Shown here one piece after another: positions 18,601 to 27,482 of a stretch of 64,000 bases of DNA. Origin of the DNA: Xenorhabdus sp014467285 (GTDB lineage: Bacteria > Pseudomonadota > Gammaproteobacteria > Enterobacterales > Enterobacteriaceae); contig NZ_NKHR01000010.1 of NCBI RefSeq assembly GCF_014467285.1, positions 67,695-131,694 on the forward strand, given 5' to 3'. The translations under genes and the position numbers were made by a program. Each line of letters opens with the position of its first letter. The stretch's first letter is position 1. The notes below the pieces were generated by a model. The model worked only from the letters and a program-made list of their open reading frames with translations. It searched no databases and was not told the DNA's origin.

Positions 18601-19292
18601 ACGCAGAAGTCAGCAGTTTCTGCAATCAGGCGATTGCCAACCGCTACCCGCTGTCACATAGCGCCCGTAATGATATAAAACCCAATGACATGGCACGAAT
18701 GTTTGCACCCGCAGGCATGATGGACAGCTTTTTCCAGAAGAATCTTGTGGGAAAAGTGGATACCAGCCAACCAGACTGGCGTTTTATCTCAGTAGTGGAT
18801 GGAAAAGTATCGCCGGAAAATAAAGAATTACTCAAGCCATTTAAACAAGCTGAGATTATCCGCAATACCTTTTTTACTGGTGAAGCCACTGCGCCTTCAT
18901 TCCAAATCATCGTGCGCACGGTTGATATGGATTACAACATATTGAGCATGATACTGGATGTAGACGGTCAGCAATTACAATATAGTCACGGCCCTCCCGT
19001 TTCACAGCGGTTCAATTGGCCCGGTCCCGGTAAAACAAATCAGGTTCGCATCCAATTGAATTTAGCAGATGGAACAACAGCCAGCTTAATGGCTTCTGGC
19101 CCGTGGGCTTTAAACCGCCTGCTAGATTATGCGAAACCTTTTCCACAACAACAAAGCGCCAGTAGCGATATGAGCCTGTCAGCAACATTCAACATCAATG
19201 GTCATCATATTTCATTGAAATTTATCCCAAACAGTATTTTTAGCCCATTTCAGCTACCCAATTTCACCTGCCCCAACTTAATAAATTCATAA
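15609..19292 (+). CDS. tssM: T6SS membrane-complex protein TssM (IcmF)
   Basis: A 1227-residue TssM. Two N-terminal membrane helices fall within residues ~8-70. A cytoplasmic GTPase-like domain follows with Walker A GAPHSGKST at ~147 and DTAGRY (Walker B region) at ~198. A third membrane helix lies at ~485-505 (TILVTILVFIITLFF), then the large periplasmic region whose C-terminal domain binds TssJ. Length and domain order match family norms, and the Walker A is intact, as in ATP/GTP-binding TssM types. It sits between tssL and tssA. Confidence 0.95.
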   Translation: MLNAILSIITSRLMWSLLGITAISSIIWFIGPIISIGSMVPFESNWVRIITIASLFLIWVLIQLVPRLYRAWLDKKKLSNQLSKDSKENKENDESEQVQYTTTLSERFSHASRLLKNAYFYGLNTKYKPNWRHFFNRQYLYQLPWYVVIGAPHSGKSTALANSGLHFPLSDHFEKSALYSMKGINDCNWWFTNDAVLLDTAGRYITQDTQPIQDASEWKCFIKLLKQYRTRQPLNGVIMTVSVEDLLNLSKEARERQAYMLHRRLAELHEQLKIRFPIYVIVTKTDLLKGFNAYFAHFDKTQHNQIWGFTFPWNKTDWNISDFFEQQYDLLQKRLDAELPNILLQHNMPRHCAESYLFPQEFAALRPLIGQYLELVFAKSGFEIPYSPRGLYFTSGMQKDVPFDKVMERLNHHLQLPTDNNSCSLSWNNHQAWQNNEDFLHQPPINQPQIHQAYFLKNLLGNIFQEAGLASYNRWWVYRSYLLNGLGYTILVTILVFIITLFFTSYSNNKNYLIEVQAKIPPILRQGAELKDAELKKETNNIDTYSLLPVLNNLANLAKSEKFSLDDPPLSYRMGLYCGEQISDASRTLYTKTLNSLLLPQIAQLITSELRQDKDANVDSAYNTLKAYQMLYQPKYYDSQFLRNWVMQYLQTHLQPSIPQDQEQFSQIDRHLKQLLDNQIVTSPYIRDNQLVEQKQAQLSSIPPAQRIYTHLKYNLLNNANLPPVSLITLAGPQTELVFSRISGTPITQGIPGMFTPAGYKTGFGKDLNALIDTLYSQDSWILGKYERKQPPKEIAFFVRQFYINDYIYQWDQFLSDIRLNNITNMEQRANMARLLASNLSPMRHLLINISKNVTLDEGLSNGKADKIGNLVNNHAKSLTKLVPNQLRPEDEQPTPEQTLKEHFAQITALAKISDGKTKKIPFDNILKKINELYEYLNSVQDAANIGMPAPPNKIIMQLQATAELLPIPFRNMISSLAMGANSDTQLSDIKNIGKHLNAEVSSFCNQAIANRYPLSHSARNDIKPNDMARMFAPAGMMDSFFQKNLVGKVDTSQPDWRFISVVDGKVSPENKELLKPFKQAEIIRNTFFTGEATAPSFQIIVRTVDMDYNILSMILDVDGQQLQYSHGPPVSQRFNWPGPGKTNQVRIQLNLADGTTASLMASGPWALNRLLDYAKPFPQQQSASSDMSLSATFNINGHHISLKFIPNSIFSPFQLPNFTCPNLINS

Positions 19293-19330
19293 AAATCGGT
19301 AGCGTATTTAATCATCAACACGAGCAGAAA

Positions 19331-20407
19331 ATGACTATGAATATTGATGCCTTACTTAAGCCAATCAGCACCGAATCGCCCTGTGGAGAAGATTTGGAAT
19401 ACGATGCCGAATTTATGGAGTTAGAACAATCCTTGTTCGGAAAAGTAGAACAGCAATTTGGTGATATTACTATTCCCGCAGAACAGCCCAACTGGACAGA
19501 AGTAGAAAAGCAATCCATAAAATTATTGAGTCGTACTAAAGACTTGCGTGTCATCATAGCGCTAACACAATCATGGTTAGAAATGCGGGGATTATGTGGT
19601 TATGCCGATGGTATGGATTTGCTCAGGCAAACACTGGAGCGCTATTGGGAGGAGGTCTGGCCGACACTGGAGTTTGAGGGAGAATATGATCCGTTGTTTC
19701 GCCTTAATATACTCGCGGCTATTGAAGATGATTCACCTCTTACCTTACAAGTGAAACGTTCCATTCTGCTGAAAAGCATTTCAAAAGAATTGTCATTACA
19801 GGAAGTCTTTTCATTACTTGACGGAACAATAACTGAAATTTGTGGCTATACAGGTGGGCGCACTCGATTGGTGGAAGAATTAAAACAACTAGGTGATAAC
19901 CCCGAAATTACAGCCGTAATAAGTATTCGCGATCACCTTATCGCAATACTGAACATTATTGGCAATAAATTACCAGCAATATATGTGCCTGAATTATCTA
20001 ATCTTTTAAAGAATTTAAATAAGGTAATCGAATTTTGCCACGCACCAGTATTTCAATCAGCAACCCATGTTTCTGACAAAAACATTCCTGACAAAGGAAA
20101 AATGCCGGATGCACCAACACCAATCCCCCCCTTTGCGGAACGGACAAACTCCCTATTATCAAAGAATACGGAAAATAAGACATCAACGTATTGGAGCGAA
20201 GTAGAAGCCAACAACCGTGATGAAGCACGCATGTTATTAGAGAAAGCCAAAGACTATTTTCTTAAGTATGAACCCAGTCATCCTGCTCCGATGATGATTG
20301 CCCGCATTCAGCGGTTAATTGATCGTGATTTTGTTGATATTGTTTATGATCTTGCCCCAGATGGACTAAATCAACTCGAAATCATTTTTGGTCGTCAGGA
20401 TAACTGA
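19331..20407 (+). CDS. tssA: T6SS cap/assembly protein TssA
   Basis: A 358-residue TssA with the N-terminal ImpA-N motif (LLKPISTESPCGEDLEYD, PNWTEVEKQSIKLLSRTKDLRV) and a C-terminal domain ending PMMIARIQRLIDRDFVDIV, as in ImpA/TssA short forms. TssA primes tube and sheath polymerisation from the baseplate. ATG 19331 is used; a second ATG two codons on (19337) is equally possible. It ends 139 bp before tssB, the largest gap in this half of the cluster, and that gap holds an octamer repeat. Confidence 0.93.
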   Translation: MTMNIDALLKPISTESPCGEDLEYDAEFMELEQSLFGKVEQQFGDITIPAEQPNWTEVEKQSIKLLSRTKDLRVIIALTQSWLEMRGLCGYADGMDLLRQTLERYWEEVWPTLEFEGEYDPLFRLNILAAIEDDSPLTLQVKRSILLKSISKELSLQEVFSLLDGTITEICGYTGGRTRLVEELKQLGDNPEITAVISIRDHLIAILNIIGNKLPAIYVPELSNLLKNLNKVIEFCHAPVFQSATHVSDKNIPDKGKMPDAPTPIPPFAERTNSLLSKNTENKTSTYWSEVEANNRDEARMLLEKAKDYFLKYEPSHPAPMMIARIQRLIDRDFVDIVYDLAPDGLNQLEIIFGRQDN

Positions 20408-20470
20408 GACACAGAGTAAAGTTAGCCGTTTCTACTCTTATTTCAACATGCCTTATTAGCGACTCATTTC

Positions 20471-20510
20471 TTATTAACTTATTAACTTATTAACTTATTA
20501 ACTTATTAAG
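20471..20510. repeat. Octanucleotide tandem repeat (TTATTAAC)x5 upstream of tssB
   Basis: Five uninterrupted copies of TTATTAAC (the last ends in G) lie in the 139-bp gap between tssA and tssB, 37 bp before the tssB start. Simple repeats of this size change copy number by slipped-strand mispairing. Here a change would alter spacing in a promoter or leader, not a reading frame. Confidence 0.85.
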
Positions 20511-20546
20511 CTGTCAAATTAATTAGCCAGTAATGGAGAATTTGCT

Positions 20547-21098
20547 ATGAAATCCAGTGGACAAAAATTTATCGGGCGAAATCGTCCCCCACGTGTACAG
20601 ATTGAATATGATGTTGAACTTTACGGTTCAGAACAGACAATTCAATTACCATTTGTTATGGGGGTAATAGCTGATTTAGCCGGAAAGCCGATAAAACCCT
20701 TGCCTGAGGTCAATGAACGCAGCTTTTTGGAAATTGATATTGATAACTTTGATGAGCGCATGAAATCAATAAAACCCCGTGTTGCTTTTCAAGTCGACAA
20801 TACGTTAACAGGGGATGAAAAGCTGAGTGTCGTAATAGACTTTGAAAAAATGGAAGACTTTCAACCTGATGCCATTGCTAAAAAAGTGGAGCCGTTGGCT
20901 AAACTGCTGGAGGCACGGACCCAACTGGCAAACTTATTATCCTATATGGACGGTAAAAACGGCGCAGAACAACTGATCTCCGAAATTCTGCAAAACCCGG
21001 CCTTGATGAAATCTCTGGCCGAAGCGCCCAAACCTTCAGAAAGTGCTACTGAAACAGAGAATACCCCTGAAGAAGAGACTGAAAATAAGGAGTCATAA
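20547..21098 (+). CDS. tssB: T6SS sheath small subunit TssB
   Basis: A 183-residue TssB (VipA/ImpB). Family motifs: FIGRNRPPRVQIEYDVELYG near the start and LPFVMGVIADLAG, then the VDFEKMEDFQPDAIAKKVEPLAKLLEARTQL helix that interlocks with TssC. It has an acidic Glu/Thr-rich tail. The stop codon abuts the tssC start with no gap, so the two sheath subunits are translated together. Ribosome site GGAGAA at 20534-20539. Confidence 0.96.
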   Translation: MKSSGQKFIGRNRPPRVQIEYDVELYGSEQTIQLPFVMGVIADLAGKPIKPLPEVNERSFLEIDIDNFDERMKSIKPRVAFQVDNTLTGDEKLSVVIDFEKMEDFQPDAIAKKVEPLAKLLEARTQLANLLSYMDGKNGAEQLISEILQNPALMKSLAEAPKPSESATETENTPEEETENKES

Positions 21099-22604
21099 AT
21101 GAGCACAACTGAACAAGAAACTGAACTTCAGCAAGAGCAAGAACAGGTACCGAAAGAGTATACGCCTGATGAGCTGAGTGTACTCCTGAATAAAGAATTT
21201 CGACCCCAAAGTGATCAGACTCGCAATGCCGTTGAAAATGCGGTGAAAACGTTAGCTCAGCAGGCGCTGGAAAATACTGTCACGCTCTCCGGTGATACCT
21301 ACCGTACCATTCAGGCCCTCATTGCTGAAATCGATAGTAAATTATCGCAACAAATTAATCATATTTTGCACCATGACGAATTCCAGGCTCTGGAAGGCGC
21401 CTGGCGCGGCCTGCATCATCTGGTCAATAATACTGAAACTGACGAAATGCTGAAAATCCGTGTGATGTGCATTTCCAAAAAAGAGTTGGGTAGCACATTA
21501 AAACGTTTTAAAGGCGTCAGTTGGGATCAAAGCCCTATCTTTAAAAAGATCTATGAAGCAGAATATGGTCAGTTTGGTGGTGAACCATACGGGTGTCTGG
21601 TTGGTGATTACTATTTTGACCATACCGCGCCTGATGTTGAGCTTTTGCGTGAAATAGCACAAATTAGTGCAGCAGCCCATTGCCCATTTATTACAGGTGC
21701 CGCACCAAGTGTGTTGCAAATGGAATCCTGGCAAGAACTTTCTAACCCACGCGATCTGACCAAAGTTTTTCAGAATACGGAATATGCCCCTTGGCGCAGT
21801 TTGCGTGATTCTGAAGATATTCGTTATCTGGGGTTGGCGCTACCCCGTTTTCTCTCTCGTCTGCCTTATGGCAACAAAACCAACCCCGTAGACGCTTTTA
21901 ATTTTGAAGAGGATACGGAAGGCCCCACACACAGCAACTACACTTGGGCCAATTCTGCTTATGCTATGGCCATTAATATAAATCGTTCATTTAAACTGTA
22001 TGGCTGGTGTACTTCTATCCGTGGCATAGAGTCCGGCGGACTCGTGGAAAATCTGCCTTGTTATACTTTCCCAACCGATGATGGGGGAATTGATATGAAG
22101 TGCCCCACTGAAATTGCAATTAGTGATCGTCGTGAGGCAGAATTGGCAAAGAATGGTTTTATTCCGTTGTTACATCGCAAGAATACGGATATGGCAGCAT
22201 TTATTGGCGCACAATCACTCCAAAAACCAGCAGAATATGATGATCCTGATGCTACTGCTAATGCGAATCTTTCGGCTCGTTTACCTTATTTATTTGCTTG
22301 CTGCCGTTTTGCCCATTATTTAAAGTGCATTGTGCGCGATAAAATTGGATCTTTTCAGGATCGGGAGGATATACAAGGCTGGTTAAATCAATGGATCACA
22401 AATTATATTGATGGTGATCCCATTAATTCATCTCAAATAGCCAAATCCATGAAACCTTTGGCAGCGGCTGAAGTTCAGGTCGAAGAAGTAGAAGGTAACC
22501 CTGGGTATTATAATGCAAAATTCTTCCTTCGCCCTCATTACCAATTAGAAGGTTTAACAGTGTCTTTACGACTTGTATCAAAATTACCCTCAGCAAAATC
22601 TTAG
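21099..22604 (+). CDS. tssC: T6SS sheath large subunit TssC
   Basis: A 501-residue TssC (VipB/ImpC). Characteristic segments are HHDEFQALEGAWRGLHHLV, SPIFKKIYEAEYGQFGGEPYG, FITGAAPSVLQMESWQEL, ALPRFLSRLPYG and CRFAHYLKCIVRDKIGSF. With TssB it forms the contractile sheath that ClpV later disassembles. The tssB stop immediately precedes its ATG, and hcp follows 85 bp later with its own ribosome site. Confidence 0.97.
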   Translation: MSTTEQETELQQEQEQVPKEYTPDELSVLLNKEFRPQSDQTRNAVENAVKTLAQQALENTVTLSGDTYRTIQALIAEIDSKLSQQINHILHHDEFQALEGAWRGLHHLVNNTETDEMLKIRVMCISKKELGSTLKRFKGVSWDQSPIFKKIYEAEYGQFGGEPYGCLVGDYYFDHTAPDVELLREIAQISAAAHCPFITGAAPSVLQMESWQELSNPRDLTKVFQNTEYAPWRSLRDSEDIRYLGLALPRFLSRLPYGNKTNPVDAFNFEEDTEGPTHSNYTWANSAYAMAININRSFKLYGWCTSIRGIESGGLVENLPCYTFPTDDGGIDMKCPTEIAISDRREAELAKNGFIPLLHRKNTDMAAFIGAQSLQKPAEYDDPDATANANLSARLPYLFACCRFAHYLKCIVRDKIGSFQDREDIQGWLNQWITNYIDGDPINSSQIAKSMKPLAAAEVQVEEVEGNPGYYNAKFFLRPHYQLEGLTVSLRLVSKLPSAKS

Positions 22605-22689
22605 CTATTTTCTATGCCATTTCTATTAATAATGTACTGCTGATTCTAATCCATTTCAAAAAATGAAGTACTTATAGGAGTAACATATT

Positions 22690-23235
22690 ATGAGTGTTCC
22701 TTTTAATAACTTTTTCCTAAAAGTCGACAAAATAACAGGTGAATCTCTAGATTCTGATCATAAAGATTGGATAAATATCTTCAGTTCAAGTATATGTTTA
22801 TCAAACGCAGTATCATCAGTTGTCACCGGAGGTCATGCAGGACGTGGCTATATTAGTCCTCTGATTTTTTATACTGAATTTAATAAAGCTTCTGTAACGA
22901 TTTTAGCCAGTATGTTCAGGAAGACAACCCATGCTTGGGCAGTAATAGAACGTTGCGTATCAGGCCCAGGAGATAAGTCTCTTCCTATAGAAAGATTTAT
23001 TTTTATTGATGTTGCTTTTGACACTAGTGATGTAAATATTAGTCCAGATTCCAGCGGAATATCATTAGCTATTACCGCCAAAAAATTCGGTTTTGCTTAT
23101 TTCCCGCAAAATGATCAGGGAGTACAACAGGCTGCCGTTTTATTTGGTTATGATCTTACCGCAGGGAAGGAAGTCACTATATCAACATTAGGTGATCTGG
23201 GTGCGCATAAAGGTAGTGCGCCTTCTGCCACATAA
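22690..23235 (+). CDS. hcp: T6SS tube protein Hcp (TssD)
   Basis: A 181-residue Hcp-family protein (FLKVDKITGESLDSDHKDWINI, GRGYISPLIFYTEFNKAS, PIERFIFIDVAFDTSDV, FAYFPQNDQG). Hcp hexamers stack into the inner tube and are expelled with the spike. Ribosome site TAGGAG at 22675-22680. A strong hairpin follows the gene (23276-23301), which may raise hcp mRNA relative to the genes downstream. No C-terminal toxin extension. Confidence 0.93.
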   Translation: MSVPFNNFFLKVDKITGESLDSDHKDWINIFSSSICLSNAVSSVVTGGHAGRGYISPLIFYTEFNKASVTILASMFRKTTHAWAVIERCVSGPGDKSLPIERFIFIDVAFDTSDVNISPDSSGISLAITAKKFGFAYFPQNDQGVQQAAVLFGYDLTAGKEVTISTLGDLGAHKGSAPSAT

Positions 23236-23275
23236 AATTTATATTAATACTTACAAAATGGATTCACATTATAAT

Positions 23276-23301
23276 AATCCCCTTTTCCCAAAAAGGGGAT
23301 T
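23276..23301 (+). terminator. Strong hairpin after hcp (attenuator or partial terminator)
   Basis: An 11-bp perfect stem, AATCCCCTTTT pairing with AAAAGGGGATT around a 4-base loop, lies between hcp and tagH. There is no U-tract on the plus strand, so complete termination is unlikely. It may protect the 3' end of an hcp transcript or reduce read-through into tagH. Confidence 0.6.
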
Positions 23302-23330
23302 ACTTCCACCAACAATAGGCATCCATAATT

Positions 23331-24959
23331 ATGCGATTCACCATTGTTAAAAATACCGGAACAAACCAACCGCCACAACTCAGTTATGATTTTACACCAC
23401 CTGGCGGTACTATTGGCCGTAGCACGGACAATAACTGGGTTTTACCCGATGAAGAACAGGCCATAGCCCGTTTACAGGCGATTGTTTCTATTTCTTCCGA
23501 TGGCGAATGCCGCATGATTAATCGTGGTACTGCTTCTGAGATTTCACTGAACACAATCCCAATGGCACCCGACCGTCAGGTTGAAGTTTGTGATGGTGAT
23601 ATGCTGAATATTGGTGATTATCAAATTCAGGTTGTTAATATCAAACAAAGTACACCACCCTCGGCCACAACGCGAACGCTCAATACGACTGAATCTTCCA
23701 ACAATAAACCGGGGGATATTCCTAATGAGGTCTGGGACGGATTGGAAAATATTTTCACTCCAACAGAGACTACACTAGCGCAAACGACACCATTGAATGA
23801 TGATAATCCGCTGATAAAGCCCCAACAACATCAGGAACGTAATCCTATTGATCCACTGGAACAAATGGAGACAACAATCGACCTTGATAGCCTGCAATTC
23901 CGTGCCACTGATCCTATTACAATGTTTAATCCTGATACCGATTTCCAACAAGAAAATATTCTGAATGACACCACGCCCAGCGCGTTATTACAGCAAAGTA
24001 ATCAATATGGTAATCAGAACAATAAGCAGGAAATTGATCCTCTGGTACTATTTGCCAATAAGCATACTCAGGGGAATATTAAAAATGATGATCCCTTGAA
24101 CTTAATGCTAAATAATGCTGAACCACTGGCGCCTTTGGATAACATAACAGAAGAAATAACCAAGAACTCAGTAAAAAATCCATCAGACACTGAACTCCAG
24201 AATCAAAACTATTATCAAGAACCTGTTAATTATCAAGATCATTCTTTTCGTCATGATAATAACAGTAAAAATGACGAAAGTGTCGGCGAACGTCTTGATA
24301 TTGATCCCATCACCTATACCCCACATCCACACCAAACAGATGAAGTTAAATTAGAAGGTAAGTTTCTGGAAGCTTTATTAAACGGTATGGGACTCAATTA
24401 TATTCAACAACCCCAGTTTGATGAACATAAAATATATCAATTGGGGAAATTGGTCAGTCAGCTATCCCAAGGCATTATGGCTCTTAATGCTTCAAGAACC
24501 TTGTTAAAACACAAGACAGATGCAGACATGACCCAAGTTTTGGCTGATGCCAACAATCCGTTTAAACTTTTACCTTCAGGCCAGGCTGTATTGGTTCAGA
24601 TGTTTGGTAACCAGATGCCTGGCTTTATGTCACCAGAACAAGCTACGCGGGATATTTTAATTGAACTCCAAGCCCATCAATTAGGTATGATCGCCGGATT
24701 ACGTACCATTACAGCAGATATCCTGCAATTATTCGATCCTAACGTTATTGAACAAAAAGCACACAAAGAGGGTGGATTTCCTCGTTTATCATTAACATCA
24801 ACTTATAAAGCCGCTTTATGGGATTATCTCGCTAAACATTATCAGAAAACAGTACATAAACTTGATCAGGATGATGCTTTATTCGGGAAAAATTTCCTGC
24901 AAGCCTATGAGGCAGAAATACATCGATATAAATGTTCTCAAAATAAACCAAATAAATAA
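23331..24959 (+). CDS. tagH: T6SS FHA-domain protein TagH (Fha)
   Basis: A 542-residue protein. The N-terminal forkhead-associated domain (about 1-105; GGTIGRSTDNNWVLPDEEQAIARLQ, then EVCDGDMLNIGDYQIQV) reads phosphothreonine. A low-complexity Asn/Gln-rich linker (~110-330) follows, then the C-terminal TagH domain (LLNGMGLNYIQQ, VQMFGNQMPGFMSPEQA, YEAEIHRYKCSQN). In threonine-phosphorylation-controlled T6SSs the FHA protein is the kinase substrate and recruits assembly. The kinase gene closes the same cluster. The Arg of the FHA GR motif and the Ser are present. Confidence 0.92.
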   Translation: MRFTIVKNTGTNQPPQLSYDFTPPGGTIGRSTDNNWVLPDEEQAIARLQAIVSISSDGECRMINRGTASEISLNTIPMAPDRQVEVCDGDMLNIGDYQIQVVNIKQSTPPSATTRTLNTTESSNNKPGDIPNEVWDGLENIFTPTETTLAQTTPLNDDNPLIKPQQHQERNPIDPLEQMETTIDLDSLQFRATDPITMFNPDTDFQQENILNDTTPSALLQQSNQYGNQNNKQEIDPLVLFANKHTQGNIKNDDPLNLMLNNAEPLAPLDNITEEITKNSVKNPSDTELQNQNYYQEPVNYQDHSFRHDNNSKNDESVGERLDIDPITYTPHPHQTDEVKLEGKFLEALLNGMGLNYIQQPQFDEHKIYQLGKLVSQLSQGIMALNASRTLLKHKTDADMTQVLADANNPFKLLPSGQAVLVQMFGNQMPGFMSPEQATRDILIELQAHQLGMIAGLRTITADILQLFDPNVIEQKAHKEGGFPRLSLTSTYKAALWDYLAKHYQKTVHKLDQDDALFGKNFLQAYEAEIHRYKCSQNKPNK

Positions 24960-25041
24960 AAAGAATTAATTTTTCTCTCCTCTAATTTTTTCGTCACTTC
25001 AACCAATATCACCCATAACCATAATACCTAATAGGTGACTA

Positions 25042-25593
25042 ATGAATGACAATATTACTTTATTATATGGCGGTTATCATGCGAGAAAACCTCCGCGCAT
25101 AACAGCCAGAGATAAAATGCTGCCTTCTTTACTTGACAGGCTCACAGATAACGACACTGTCAAGAAAAAAGAAACTGTCAACAATTACCTATTATCACAC
25201 AAAGCCCTGCGGCAAAATGTACTACGGGATTTGCAGTGGTTACTTAACAGCATCAATCGAGAACCTAATCAAGATCTTTCCTCTTTCCCAGAAATACAAC
25301 ACTCTGTTTATAACTTCGGCATGGAACCACTGGCCGGTAGAAATATGTCTGATATCGAATGGTGCGATATTCAAAATAAGATTATTAATGCCATTCGTAT
25401 TTTTGAACCGCGCATCATTCCCGATAACCTTCAGGTGAACTGCATTTCCGATATAAATTCACTGTCGCTATACAATATATTATCCATCGAAATAAAAGGG
25501 TTTTTGTGGTGTATTCCCTGGCCACTTGAATTTTTATTCCGCAGTGATATCGATCTGGAAAATGGTTATTTCATTATGAAAGAAACAGGATAA
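25042..25593 (+). CDS. tssE: T6SS baseplate protein TssE (gp25-like)
   Basis: A 183-residue gp25/lysozyme-like baseplate wedge protein. It contains the family pattern PSLLDRLTDN near residue 30, LRDLQWLLNS, VYNFGMEPLAGRNMS, and IRIFEPRI-NLQVNC in the core. It follows tagH after 82 bp and precedes tssF by 14 bp, the usual E-F-G order. TssE joins TssF/TssG to the sheath base. Confidence 0.92.
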   Translation: MNDNITLLYGGYHARKPPRITARDKMLPSLLDRLTDNDTVKKKETVNNYLLSHKALRQNVLRDLQWLLNSINREPNQDLSSFPEIQHSVYNFGMEPLAGRNMSDIEWCDIQNKIINAIRIFEPRIIPDNLQVNCISDINSLSLYNILSIEIKGFLWCIPWPLEFLFRSDIDLENGYFIMKETG

Positions 25594-25607
25594 AAACAGG
25601 AAAAATC

Positions 25608-27482
25608 ATGGATAGCAAGTTATTGGAATATTACAACCGAGAGCTGGTGTATTTGCGTGAAATGGGAAAAGAATTTGCTGAACGCTATCCCAAAGTTGCT
25701 AACCGCTTAGGAATACATGGCATTGATATCGCTGATCCCTATGTTGAGCGCTTGTTAGAAGGCTTCGCTTTCCTCACCGCCCGCATCCAGTTGAAAATGG
25801 ATGCGGAATTTCAACATTTTTCCCAGCATTTATTGGAAATGCTGTATCCCAACTATTTGGCCCCTACCCCCTCAATGGCGATCACCGAACTCAAACCAGA
25901 TATGAGTAAAGGGGATGTCAGCCACGGATTTCTGGTTCCCCGCGGAACTATCATGCTCTGCCAGACATTGAAGAAAGAGGGAATTACTTTTCAATATGCC
26001 ACAACTCAAGATGTCGTTTTACAACCACTGAATTTACAAAAAGTGGAGCTTGGCAAGATCCCGGCCAACATTCCTCTTATGGGATTAAATCTTCATCAGT
26101 ATGGTGCCGTCAGCGCACTGCGGATCCGCTTTGCCTGTCAGGGGAAATTTTTCCTTAACGAACTGGATTTAAGCACGCTGACTTTTTTTCTTTCAGGACC
26201 CGATATTCAGTCCCAGAGATTGCTGGAATTGATTATGGAACACTCTGTTGGCATGGTATGTCAGACGCTAGGTGAAACGCCACAGTATCAGGTATTGCCT
26301 GATATTTCACCGCATCACGAGGGTTTTGAAGATAATCAGGCAATGTTACCTAATGATCCTCGTAATTTCAGTGGGTATCGCCAGATTCAGGAATATTTTG
26401 CTTTTCCTGTACGTTTCCGTTTCTTCAGTATCCGTGGAATGCAATCTTTGCTGGAACAAACAGAGAAAGAAAGCGAATTTGAACTGATTCTGCTTCTGGA
26501 CAAAATCGATAGTGACTTAGAAAGTTTGGTCGATGCCTCTTATTTGGCACTGAACTGTACTCCCGTGATTAATCTTTTCCCGAAAGTGACTGAACGCGTC
26601 ACTGTCGATGAAAGTACCAATGAGTATCATCTGGTTGTGGATAATATCCGTCCACTGGATTACGAAATTTTTTCTGTACAACATTTATATGGCGTTGATG
26701 AAAACCATAACGAAGAACGCATATTTCGCCCTTTTTGGTCAACGAACAGTGATGATAAAAGCAATTATGGAGCGTATTTCACCCTACGCCGCGATCCCCG
26801 TATTTTGTCTGAACACGCTCATCACTACGGAACCCGTACCAGCTATATCGGTACAGAAACATTCATCTCAATTGTCGATGAACACCATTCTCCATGGCCT
26901 GACGCACTAAAATATTTAAGTGCCGATGTTATGTGCACCAACCGTGATTTACCTGCGATGTTGCGACAACAAGATATCGACAGTTTTGCTATGCTGGAGT
27001 CCATCCCTATTAATCAAATTGTGTTTCTTAAAAGGCCAACCATTCCACATCCCGCTCTGGCAGAAGGCGCTATATCATGGAATTTAATTAGCCAACTTCA
27101 AATTAATTATTTGAATTTTATGGATAAAGATAAAAAGGAAAGTACTCAGGTACTACAGCAATTATTAAGCCTATATGCCACCCTTGCTGAACCCGCAGTG
27201 ACACGCCAAATCAATGGAATACGCCATTGCTCGCTAAAAGAAATCTATCGCCGGACAACCGAGCCGGGTCCAATTGTCTTTGCCCGGGGTGTCAGCATTA
27301 AGCTTGAAGTGGATGAGCAAGAGTTTGCAGGAACCAGCCCATGGCTTCTGGGCAGCGTGCTGGAAAAATTATTTTCGCGTCTGGTAACCATGAACTCATT
27401 TATAGAAATGACACTGCATAGCCAGCAACGCGGGCAGATAGGTTTCTGGCCTGCCCGTATAGGCAGCAAGAAATTGTTATGA
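25608..27482 (+). CDS. tssF: T6SS baseplate protein TssF
   Basis: A 624-residue TssF (ImpG/VasA). The N-terminus LLEYYNRELVYLREMGKEFAERYPKVANRL is the family signature, and PYVERLLEGFAFLTARI and LLEMLYPNYLAPTPSM follow. Wedge component of the baseplate around VgrG. Its stop overlaps the tssG start (ATGA at 27479-27482). Confidence 0.96.
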   Translation: MDSKLLEYYNRELVYLREMGKEFAERYPKVANRLGIHGIDIADPYVERLLEGFAFLTARIQLKMDAEFQHFSQHLLEMLYPNYLAPTPSMAITELKPDMSKGDVSHGFLVPRGTIMLCQTLKKEGITFQYATTQDVVLQPLNLQKVELGKIPANIPLMGLNLHQYGAVSALRIRFACQGKFFLNELDLSTLTFFLSGPDIQSQRLLELIMEHSVGMVCQTLGETPQYQVLPDISPHHEGFEDNQAMLPNDPRNFSGYRQIQEYFAFPVRFRFFSIRGMQSLLEQTEKESEFELILLLDKIDSDLESLVDASYLALNCTPVINLFPKVTERVTVDESTNEYHLVVDNIRPLDYEIFSVQHLYGVDENHNEERIFRPFWSTNSDDKSNYGAYFTLRRDPRILSEHAHHYGTRTSYIGTETFISIVDEHHSPWPDALKYLSADVMCTNRDLPAMLRQQDIDSFAMLESIPINQIVFLKRPTIPHPALAEGAISWNLISQLQINYLNFMDKDKKESTQVLQQLLSLYATLAEPAVTRQINGIRHCSLKEIYRRTTEPGPIVFARGVSIKLEVDEQEFAGTSPWLLGSVLEKLFSRLVTMNSFIEMTLHSQQRGQIGFWPARIGSKKLL

